A DNA stretch of 5,365 bases. Origin: Thermodesulfobacteriota bacterium. GTDB taxonomy: Bacteria > Desulfobacterota > RBG-13-43-22. A program made the translations under genes and the position numbers. Of this stretch, positions 1 through 5,094 are shown one piece after another. Below the pieces are notes generated by a model that was not told the DNA's origin, did not search any database, and saw nothing but the letters and a program-made list of their open reading frames with translations. Position 1 is the stretch's first letter. Each line of letters starts with the position of its first letter. Location of the stretch: the NCBI GenBank assembly GCA_025454185.1, contig JALOOY010000340.1:1-5365 (forward strand), read 5' to 3'.

Positions 1-810
1 GGGCTCGACAGCCTGCTCGATGTGTTCATGTCGGCCATGAACTTTTTGGCCATCCGCAAAGCGGCCCAGCCGCCGGACTCCAGCCATCCCTACGGGCACG
101 GCAAGGCCGAGAGTCTGGCCGCGGTGGTCCAGGCCGGCGTGATCATGTTTTCCGGGGCGGTCATCATTTACAAGGCCGCCGAAAAATATTTTCTCGAAGC
201 GGTTATTCACTACTCGGGCCTCGACCTGGGGATCATGGCTCTTTCCCTGGTCTTCTCCTTTACCATCTCCCGGGTGCTCCGGAAAGTAGGGGAAAAAACA
301 GGTTCCGAGGCCCTGAAAGCCGATGCCCTCCACTACGCCAGCGATCTTTATTCCAATACGGCCGCCATTGCCGCCATCCTGCTCACCCACTACACCGGCC
401 TGGTATCCTTTGATCTGCTCTTTGCCGTCGTCGTCGGGTTGATCATCCTTTTCTCGGCTGTGCAGATTTTGAGGGCCGGCCTGGTAGGCCTCATGGACAG
501 CCGTATTCCGGAGCCCCTGGAGAAAATTTTAAAGGATATTCTTGAAACACGACCCTATCCGGCCGTAGGCTATCATAAACTGCGGACCCGCCTGTCGGGG
601 AGTAAAAAATATATCGACTTCCATTCCCAGGTCTGCCGGAAACTGACCGTGGGCGAGGCCCATGAACTGATCGACAAGCTGGAGCAGGATATAAAAAACA
701 ACATCACCCCGCTCGACATCACCATCCACATCGAACCTTGTCCCCATGCGTGTGATCTGGACGAGACTACCTGCGAAATCGTGAACAAGCCGAAAAACAG
801 CCAGGTCTGA
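1..810 (+). CDS. Cation diffusion facilitator (FieF/YiiP-like divalent metal efflux protein), 5' truncated
   Basis: Inner-membrane proton-coupled exporter of divalent metals such as Zn2+ or Fe2+ (family knowledge). The frame is open from base 1, so the N-terminus (TM1 and the start of TM2, perhaps 35-45 residues) lies outside the window; 269 residues are visible. The first visible residues, GLDSLLD, match the TM2 metal site (the Asp pair of YiiP, D45/D49). HPYGHGKAE follows at about residues 29-37. TM5 carries HYASD at 111-115, giving the other two site-A ligands (His and Asp). A soluble C-terminal domain starts near residue 170 and keeps histidines at YHKLRTR, FHSQV and IHIEPC, equivalent to YiiP H232, H248 and H283, with Glu in place of D285. 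It ends in a Cys/His-containing tail. The GTG at 22 is internal to TM2 and is not a credible start. It converges with the thiamin operon. The family is certain; which metal it carries is not. Confidence 0.93.
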   Translation, partial: GLDSLLDVFMSAMNFLAIRKAAQPPDSSHPYGHGKAESLAAVVQAGVIMFSGAVIIYKAAEKYFLEAVIHYSGLDLGIMALSLVFSFTISRVLRKVGEKTGSEALKADALHYASDLYSNTAAIAAILLTHYTGLVSFDLLFAVVVGLIILFSAVQILRAGLVGLMDSRIPEPLEKILKDILETRPYPAVGYHKLRTRLSGSKKYIDFHSQVCRKLTVGEAHELIDKLEQDIKNNITPLDITIHIEPCPHACDLDETTCEIVNKPKNSQV

Positions 811-850
811 ATGAGTAGGGTGGATCAAGCACAGCGGATCCACCGTCCTA
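811..850. repeat. Intergenic inverted repeat between convergent genes
   Basis: Two perfect 8-bp arms, GGTGGATC at 819-826 and GATCCACC at 837-844, flank a 10-nt loop. They fill the 40-bp gap between the stop of the CDF gene and the stop of the EcfT gene. Neither side has a U-rich tract, so this is not a textbook intrinsic terminator, though a hairpin here could mark both 3' ends. The motif (TAGGGTGGATC, short loop, GATCCACC) resembles a dispersed intergenic repeat that I recall from many proteobacterial genomes. That resemblance is from memory and was not checked. Confidence 0.6.
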
Positions 851-1522
851 TCAATACCAAAGCAGGAAGGCGGCGAGCAGGCTAACGCTCAGGACCACGG
901 CGATCCAATCCGGAAAGCGGAAGTGCAACTCCCCGCCGGGGCGGCGTCCGGCGGACCCGAAACCCCGGGCCTCGAGGGCCTCGGCCATTTCATCGGCCAG
1001 TTTGAAGGCCTGGATCAGCAGCGGGCCCAGCAGGGCCGGCAGATAGCGCAGGCCCCGCCAACCGGCCTCCAGCGGTATCCCGCGCGACCGCTGGGCATCC
1101 CGGATGTTGGCGGCCCGGCGGGCCAGGACGGGAATGAATTCCAGCGAGACGGTCAGCACAAACCCGAAGCTGTACGGTAGACCCAGGCGGACCAGGGCCT
1201 GAGAAAGGCCTTTGGGGGAAGTGGTCTGGAAAAAAAGGAAAAACAGCAGGCCCAGGTCCAGCAGCCGGGCCGCGGCGGTCAAGGCCGGAAAAAAGTCGAA
1301 AGCCAGCCAGGCCACGGCGAAGAAGCCCAGCACGGCGGGCCCCAGCCCCTTGAAGAATTGGACCAGGCCCCTTTGCCGACCCAACCACCCGATCACGGCC
1401 AGGAGTAACCCGGCAGCCGCCAGCAGGGAAGGCCAGTGGTCGAGGGCCCCCAGGACCACGGCCGCCGCAAGGGCCAAAATCAGTTTGGAGCGGGGATCGA
1501 GGGTTAAGGGATTTTCGGGCAT
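851..1522 (-). CDS. ecfT: ECF transporter transmembrane component EcfT (CbiQ family)
   Basis: Membrane coupling subunit that links the two ATPase domains to the substrate-binding S-component in energy-coupling factor importers. The 223 residues are strongly hydrophobic, with several predicted helices at about 14-30, 32-47, 60-78, 85-99, 118-135 and 205-222. It begins with the family-typical DPRSKL (9-14). Two Arg-Gly coupling motifs lie in the cytoplasmic helices: RSRG at 145-148 and EARGF at 184-188. These are the sites that contact ATPase grooves in known EcfT proteins. The length is slightly short of the usual 230-270 but all landmarks are present. The ATG start at 1522 overlaps the end of the upstream ATPase gene by 19 nt with no clear Shine-Dalgarno sequence, suggesting translational coupling. 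It is the last gene of the thiM operon and presumably serves ThiW. Family call secure; substrate inferred from neighbours. Confidence 0.92.
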   Translation of the reverse strand: MPENPLTLDPRSKLILALAAAVVLGALDHWPSLLAAAGLLLAVIGWLGRQRGLVQFFKGLGPAVLGFFAVAWLAFDFFPALTAAARLLDLGLLFFLFFQTTSPKGLSQALVRLGLPYSFGFVLTVSLEFIPVLARRAANIRDAQRSRGIPLEAGWRGLRYLPALLGPLLIQAFKLADEMAEALEARGFGSAGRRPGGELHFRFPDWIAVVLSVSLLAAFLLWY

Positions 1523-3180
1523 TCGTTTTTTGCGGTCTCCACGCCGGCGGCCTTTCGCAGTAATTGGAAAAATTCAAATCGCTGGGTAGGCCGCAGACCG
1601 GCCGTTTTCATGAGTCCCTGGTCGGCCATGACCGCATCCGGTGGACCGTCGGCCCTGATGCGGCCTCCGGCCAGGACCAGCCAGCGCGGCGCCTGATCGG
1701 CAGCGAATTCCAGGTCGTGGGTGACGAGGACTATGGTTTTCCCTTCCTCCCGCAGTTCCCGAATCAGCGCCGCCAATTCCCGGCGAAAGGTCTCGTCCTG
1801 GCCGGCGGTCGGTTCATCCAGCACCAGGAGTTCCGGCCTGGCGGCCAGGGCCGTAGCAAAGGCGACCCTTTTCTTTTCTCCCTCACTCAACCGGAAGGGC
1901 GAGCGGTCCAACAGGGGGGCGAGCCTAAACCGCTCAAAAAGTCTTTTGCACCAGGATTCGTCCAGGGTCCGCAACAACCGCGGGCCGATCAGCACCTCCT
2001 CCCGCACCGTGGTTTTAAAAAGCTGGTCGTTCGGGTTTTGCCAGGCGAAGCCGATCCGGCGGGCCAGGTCCCAGGTTCGGAGCGGACGGGCGTCGTGGCC
2101 TGCTATTTTTACCGCGCCCCGGCAGGGCTTCAGCAGACCGTTCAGGTGCTTGACCAGTGTGGTCTTGCCGGCGCCGTTCCGGCCGAGGAGCGCCAGGCAT
2201 TCTCCGGAGTGAATTTGGAAATCCACCCCGCGCAATATCTCCCGGCCCTGATAATCGAAATGCAAATCCCTTACTTCCACCAGCGGCCGGGTCGCTCGTT
2301 GCGGAGTATCGCCGGCAGGGGAGGGACACAAATCCCGACGGGCCGTCACCGCCGGTTTGGCGGTCGGGTGTGCCTGCAAGAGCTCAAAGGCCTCTGAGAC
2401 GGAAAGCGGCGGAGGACTTTCTGCGATTGTTTCCCGAAACAGGAAATACAAGGGTGGAAGGTTGACCTGGCACCCGGTCAGGTCCCGGCCGAGGACCTGC
2501 CGGGGCGGGCCGTCGGCCGCCAGCCGCCCCTGGTGAAAAATGATCAACCGTTCTACGTCGGCAACCACCTCCTGGAGGCGGTGCTCGACAACGATGACCG
2601 CCATTCCTGCTCCAGGCAGGGTTTTGAGTGAGGCGCGGAGGGTTTCAGCGCCTTCCGGGTCGAGGTGGGTAAACGGTTCGTCCAACAGGAGCAGGCGGGG
2701 CCGCAGAGCCAGAATAGCTCCCAGGATCACTCTTTGCTTTTCTCCGCCGGAAAGCTGGTGGGGGGGTCGGTCCCGCAGGGGATCGAGGTTCAACATGCCG
2801 CTCACCCAGGCCAGCCGTTCTCCAATTTCAACCGGTTCCACCCCCCGGCTTTCCAGACCGAAACGCAGCTCGTCTTCTACCGAGCGGTTGAATAACTGGG
2901 CGTCCGTGTTTTGAAAGACCAGGCCGACGTGACCAAACAGGCGATGGACCGGCGTTTCCCGTGTGTCCAGTCCGGCGACGGTCACCCGCCCCTGGAGTTC
3001 GCCGCCGTGGAACTGCGGGGCCAGACCGGTGGCCAGACGGCAGAAGGTGGATTTGCCGCTGCCGCTGGCCCCGGCCACCAGGACGTATTCCCCTTCCGCA
3101 ATGGCCAGATCGATCTGCTGCAAGGCCCAGGCTTCGGCCCCTTCGTAGCGGTAGGAAACGTTTTGGAATTGGAGGAGCAA
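1504..3180 (-). CDS. Fused double ABC ATPase of ECF transporter (EcfA-EcfA', YkoD-like)
   Basis: Cytoplasmic ATPase that powers ECF uptake, with both nucleotide-binding domains in one 558-residue chain. Domain 1 (about 1-240): Walker A GASGSGKS 37-44, Q-loop Gln90, signature LSGGE 143-147, Walker B LLLLDEP 163-169, switch His200. Domain 2 (about 299-530): Walker A GRNGAGKT 333-340, Q-loop Gln381, signature LSEGE 431-435, Walker B LLVLDEP 451-457, His488. A Pro/Ala-rich linker of about 50 residues joins them. All catalytic elements are present in both halves, so both sites should be active. Many ECF systems encode the two ATPases separately; fused forms such as YkoD of YkoEDC are known. The start is TTG at 3180: an in-frame TAA at 3190-3192 lies just upstream and no other start codon falls between, and AAGG sits 7 nt before the TTG. 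EcfT follows with overlap. Confidence 0.93.
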   Translation of the reverse strand: MLLQFQNVSYRYEGAEAWALQQIDLAIAEGEYVLVAGASGSGKSTFCRLATGLAPQFHGGELQGRVTVAGLDTRETPVHRLFGHVGLVFQNTDAQLFNRSVEDELRFGLESRGVEPVEIGERLAWVSGMLNLDPLRDRPPHQLSGGEKQRVILGAILALRPRLLLLDEPFTHLDPEGAETLRASLKTLPGAGMAVIVVEHRLQEVVADVERLIIFHQGRLAADGPPRQVLGRDLTGCQVNLPPLYFLFRETIAESPPPLSVSEAFELLQAHPTAKPAVTARRDLCPSPAGDTPQRATRPLVEVRDLHFDYQGREILRGVDFQIHSGECLALLGRNGAGKTTLVKHLNGLLKPCRGAVKIAGHDARPLRTWDLARRIGFAWQNPNDQLFKTTVREEVLIGPRLLRTLDESWCKRLFERFRLAPLLDRSPFRLSEGEKKRVAFATALAARPELLVLDEPTAGQDETFRRELAALIRELREEGKTIVLVTHDLEFAADQAPRWLVLAGGRIRADGPPDAVMADQGLMKTAGLRPTQRFEFFQLLRKAAGVETAKNECPKIP

Positions 3181-3200
3181 GAGGAGGCCTTATTTTGATA

Positions 3201-3250
3201 ACAGACGAACATCGAACATTGAACATCGAACGTCCAACATCGAATTAATA
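3201..3250. repeat. Heptanucleotide tandem array, GAACATC type
   Basis: From 3207 to 3241 there are five consecutive 7-bp units: GAACATC at 3207, GAACATT at 3214, GAACATC at 3221, GAACGTC at 3228 and CAACATC at 3235. A decayed sixth unit follows from 3242. It lies in the spacer between thiW and the ATPase gene and is unlike the GC-rich coding sequence around it. Translated, such arrays give low-complexity runs (here of the type RTLNIERPTSN) that are artefacts and not proteins. I recall similar arrays between genes in deltaproteobacterial and planctomycete genomes, unverified here. Confidence 0.85.
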
Positions 3251-3260
3251 CGAAAAAGCC

Positions 3261-3281
3261 GTTGGGCGTTCGGCGTTCGGC
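3261..3281. repeat. Heptanucleotide tandem array, GTTCGGC type (inverted partner)
   Basis: Three consecutive 7-bp units: GTTGGGC at 3261, GTTCGGC at 3268 and GTTCGGC at 3275. The unit shares its CGAAC/GTTCG core with the neighbouring GAACATC array, but on the opposite strand: rotated, one reads ATCGAAC and the other, on the minus strand, GCCGAAC. The two arrays therefore form an imperfect head-to-head inverted pair around an A-rich centre at about 3242-3260. They may fold into a hairpin in the operon transcript between thiW and the ATPase gene. Confidence 0.8.
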
Positions 3282-3304
3282 GAAGAGGTTAAATAAAAAT
3301 TCGC

Positions 3305-3732
3305 CTAATGTTTCTTTAAATTCGCATATCCCGCCCGCTCCAGCAGTTTGAGGCCGGCCAGGCCCAAGACGGCCCCCAGGAGGCTGCTGCCCGAGAAGGC
3401 CACGATCAAGGTCCCCAGGGCCATGGATTTCCCCATCAGGGCCGGGGCCACGATGAGGGCGCTGGCCAGGGCGCCCAGGAGGCCGGTGCCCAGGACTTCG
3501 CCCAGGGCCCCGAAATAGATGTTTCGGGTGAAGCGAAAAAAAAGGCCGGCCAGACGCCGGCGGCCCACCAGGGGCCGAGCAATACGGCGGCCAGCACATT
3601 TACGAAATGCTGGGTAGGGTTGATGCGGGCGATGCCGATGGGCAGGCTGGTAAAGGGTGAGAGGGCCACCCCGATGGCCACCAGCACGATGGCCCGGGCC
3701 AAGATCCGGGTCTGGCGGGCGGCGGGTTCCAT
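3305..3732 (-). pseudogene. thiW: ThiW, S-component of thiazole ECF transporter: frame-disrupted with apparent internal deletion
   Basis: ThiW is the membrane S-component thought to bind hydroxyethylthiazole for ECF uptake. The N-terminal part reads from ATG 3732 (GGAGGG at 3746-3741, 8 nt upstream; 4 nt after the thiM stop) and carries ARINPTQHFVNVLAAVLLGPWW, the family's PxQHxVN region. The C-terminal part is in the -1 frame and reads LAGLFFRFTRNIYFGALGEV and on to the TAG at 3305-3307. In family members I recall, about 30 residues including an RNLLGxG...AFPGSMxGA segment lie between these blocks. Here only 11 nt (3554-3564) separate TGGTGG from the CTG of LAGL, so roughly 85 nt appear lost, which also shifts the frame. 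The present 428 nt plus 85 gives about 170 codons, the usual ThiW length. An assembly error remains possible. An ATG at 3771 is also in frame but lies inside thiM and lacks support. Confidence 0.82.
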
Positions 3733-3736
3733 GCTT

Positions 3737-4543
3737 TCAGCCCTCCAGGTCGGCAGCAGCCCGAAGGTCATCCGGGGTCAGGATGTGGAGACAATCGAGC
3801 AGGGCGGCTTTGAAAGTTCCCGGTCCTGCGGACCGTTCCCCGGCCCGTTGCCCGGCCAGCTTGAAAAAGCTAATCCCGGCGGCGGCCGCCACCAGCGGAT
3901 CATCCGCTGCGGCCGCAAAGGCGGCGATGACGGCCGAGAGCATGCAGCCGGTCCCGGTTACCCAGGGCATCAGGGGATGACCTCCCGTCCTGGTGAGCAT
4001 CCGGTCCCCATAAGCAAGCAGGTCTTTTTCCCCGCTGGCCAGGACTGCGGCGCCGGTCTGTCCGGACAGCATTTGTACAGCTTCCTCGAGGTCGTCCGGA
4101 GCGCCGACGGCGTCGATGCCGCGCAACTGTCCGCCCCGGCCCGCCAGAAAGGCGATTTCCGCCCGGTTGCCCCGAATGACCGTCAATTGCAGTTCCCTGA
4201 GGATGCGGCCGCAGGCCTCCTCCCGAAATTTTGAAGCGCCCGCGCCCACCGGGTCGAAGACCAGCGGCAGGCCCAGTTCGTTGGCCCGGCGCCCGGACCG
4301 GATCATGGCCGCGATCCTGTCCGCGTCCGGGGTCCCCAGGTTGAGGAGCAGGGCGTCGGCCCGCGCAGTAATCTCGGCCGATTCCTCCGAAGAAACCGCC
4401 AGCACCGGCCTGGCCCCCAGGGCCTGCAGGGCGTTGGCCACGTCGCCGCCGGTGACCCAGTTGGTGATGGCGTGCACCACCGGCCGCCGAGTCCTGACCC
4501 GTTCCAGCAGGTCGGTGATTTTATTTTTGATGTTTTGCGACAT
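3737..4543 (-). CDS. thiM: Hydroxyethylthiazole kinase
   Basis: Cytoplasmic ribokinase-fold enzyme that phosphorylates 4-methyl-5-(2-hydroxyethyl)thiazole (HET) with ATP to HET-P, the thiazole partner in thiamin phosphate synthesis. The 268 residues match the usual length. Motifs: VVHAITNWVT at 22-31 (family form usually VHNITN, here Ala in place of Asn), GDVANALQALGARP near 33-46 in the substrate region, DPVGAGAS at 97-104, RGNRAEI at 124-130, and the anion-hole/active-site VTGTGC at 195-200 with Cys200, followed by PGTF at 241-244. It is the first gene after a TPP riboswitch and terminator and is followed by thiW after 4 nt, so it is TPP-repressible salvage. The ATG at 4543 has only a weak AGG 5 nt upstream, and no better start is seen. 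Key catalytic residues look intact. Confidence 0.95.
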   Translation of the reverse strand: MSQNIKNKITDLLERVRTRRPVVHAITNWVTGGDVANALQALGARPVLAVSSEESAEITARADALLLNLGTPDADRIAAMIRSGRRANELGLPLVFDPVGAGASKFREEACGRILRELQLTVIRGNRAEIAFLAGRGGQLRGIDAVGAPDDLEEAVQMLSGQTGAAVLASGEKDLLAYGDRMLTRTGGHPLMPWVTGTGCMLSAVIAAFAAAADDPLVAAAAGISFFKLAGQRAGERSAGPGTFKAALLDCLHILTPDDLRAAADLEG

Positions 4544-4598
4544 AAAAACCTATAAGGCGAGGACTTTGATTTTTTAGGCCCGGCCGCAAAATTTCCAT

Positions 4599-4628
4599 AA
4601 AAAAGCCGGCAACGAAGGCCGGCTTTTT
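4599..4628 (-). terminator. Rho-independent terminator in the thiM leader (riboswitch expression platform)
   Basis: A perfect hairpin has arms GCCGGC (4605-4610 and 4618-4623), extended by A/T pairs to 11 bp, with a 7-nt loop at 4611-4617. Read on the minus strand, the 3' arm is followed by six T residues (4604-4599). It starts only about 6 nt after the last conserved bases of the TPP aptamer and ends 55 nt before the thiM start, so it is the off-switch of the riboswitch. The T/A symmetry means it could also work on the plus strand, but no plus-strand gene ends there. Confidence 0.9.
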
Positions 4629-4629
4629 C

Positions 4630-4724
4630 ATGGTTCCCTTCGCTGGCATTACCCAGAGCAGGTTTAAAGGGTCGGCAGCGGTTCGTCTGCCTTCTCAGCC
4701 GGGCGCCCCCAGCTCCCCGATCAA
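4630..4724 (-). ncRNA. TPP riboswitch (thi-box) aptamer
   Basis: Thiamin pyrophosphate-sensing leader upstream of thiM. On the minus strand the conserved parts appear in order: GGGG (4718-4715); a 7-bp P2 stem of AGCTGGG (4714-4708) with CCCGGCT (4703-4697); the signature CTGAGA (4698-4693); a P3 stem GGCAG (4691-4687) with CTGCC (4678-4674); ACCTG (4663-4659); and GGGTAATGCCAGCGAAGGGA (4654-4635), in which CTGG and CCAG form a short stem. The usual GCGTAGGGA reads GCGAAGGGA. P1 is poorly formed in a hand fold: outside GGGG and AGGGA only GTT/AAC-type pairing is obvious, so the exact ends are approximate. High TPP should stabilise the aptamer and allow the adjacent terminator to form. Confidence 0.95.
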
Positions 4725-4734
4725 CTTTTCGAAC

Positions 4735-4763
4735 AGTATAACCCGGAAATAAGGGGAAATCAA
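4735..4763 (-). promoter_or_regulatory. Proximal sigma70-like promoter of the thiM operon
   Basis: Minus strand: -35 TTGATT (4763-4758), a 17-bp spacer, and -10 TATACT (4740-4735, 5 of 6 consensus). The predicted start, near 4728, lies just before the TPP aptamer, giving a leader of about 185 nt to the thiM ATG. The position fits exactly what a riboswitch-controlled transcript needs. Confidence 0.75.
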
Positions 4764-4797
4764 GCCGTCAGTATGTGGAAGGATCTTCGGGAGGTCG

Positions 4798-4826
4798 ATT
4801 ATATAGGGACTTATTCCGCGGGTCAA
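4798..4826 (-). promoter_or_regulatory. Distal sigma70-like promoter upstream of the thiM operon
   Basis: Minus strand: -35 TTGACC (4826-4821, 5 of 6), a 17-bp spacer, and a perfect -10 TATAAT (4803-4798). By consensus it is stronger than the proximal promoter, 63 bp further downstream. Its start near 4791 would produce a longer leader through the same riboswitch. The alternative is that only one of the two is used, since no regulator site is recognised between them. Confidence 0.65.
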
Positions 4827-5039
4827 AAAAGAATGACAACGGGCCCGGTCACCGGAAATCCCGGCGAGGGAGATGGCCCATCACCGCGACCTTATTTTTG
4901 AACCAGAGGCAGAAAAACATGATTGGTGTCGCCCAGGAGGGCATGCAGTCCCAAACGTTCGGCGGCCGTAGTCTGGACCATCTTGCTGTTAGCGTTCAGC
5001 GAGAAAAGAGTCCGTTGCGCGTCAGGACGGAAAGGCAAG
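4827..5039. other. Intergenic stretch without a supported gene
   Basis: No convincing gene was found. The longest plus-strand frame crossing it (from a GTG near 4775 to 5122) overlaps the promoters and has a basic, low-quality composition with no family resemblance. On the minus strand a frame ends in TAA at 4892-4894. Its last part, from ATG 4981, would give 29 residues (MVQTTAAERLGLHALLGDTN, then HVFLPLVQK), and the frame stays open upstream without an ATG. It could be a decayed gene end or chance. A small GCCC/GGGC hairpin sits at 4931-4942. Confidence 0.4.
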
Positions 5040-5080
5040 CCGGCCGGCGGCCTTTGCTGAAACAGGGGACCGCCGGCCGG
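5040..5080 (-). terminator. Strong GC hairpin after the hypothetical gene, possible terminator
   Basis: Perfect 11-bp inverted repeat, CCGGCCGGCGG at 5040-5050 and CCGCCGGCCGG at 5070-5080, with a 19-nt loop. It begins 14 nt after the stop codon of the minus-strand gene at 5095, the usual place for a 3'-end hairpin. Only a weakly T-rich stretch (CTTGCCTTTCC) follows on the minus strand, so termination may be inefficient or the hairpin may mainly protect the mRNA end. Confidence 0.5.
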
Positions 5081-5094
5081 AGAGGAGGGGACGA

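Noticed and set aside
22..810. A complete CDF gene starting at GTG 22
   Set aside because: The frame is open to base 1 and the residues before the GTG (DSLLD) are part of the conserved TM2 metal site, so the gene is truncated by the window edge.
923..3248. Several long plus-strand frames opposite the EcfT and ATPase genes
   Set aside because: They are antisense shadows of GC-rich coding sequence: Arg/Pro/Gly-rich, no family resemblance, while the minus strand carries full ABC and EcfT motifs.
3201..3281. CRISPR-like array
   Set aside because: The units are contiguous 7-mers without spacers.
2828..3599. Minus-strand frames spanning the heptamer arrays (peptides with CWTFDVQCSMF-like runs)
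   Set aside because: They arise from translating the 7-bp repeats and out-of-frame ATPase or thiW sequence. They are not genes.
3620..4577. Plus-strand frames opposite thiM and thiW
   Set aside because: Antisense to a clearly conserved thiM. Composition is Arg/Ser/Pro-rich and low quality, with no start context.
4825..4870. Possible intrinsic terminator on the minus strand before the distal promoter (GC-rich short palindromes, then T6)
   Set aside because: The pairing is short and ambiguous (CCGG-TGA-CCGG, CGGGCCCG) and the T-run directly abuts the distal -35 element. Not strong enough to call.
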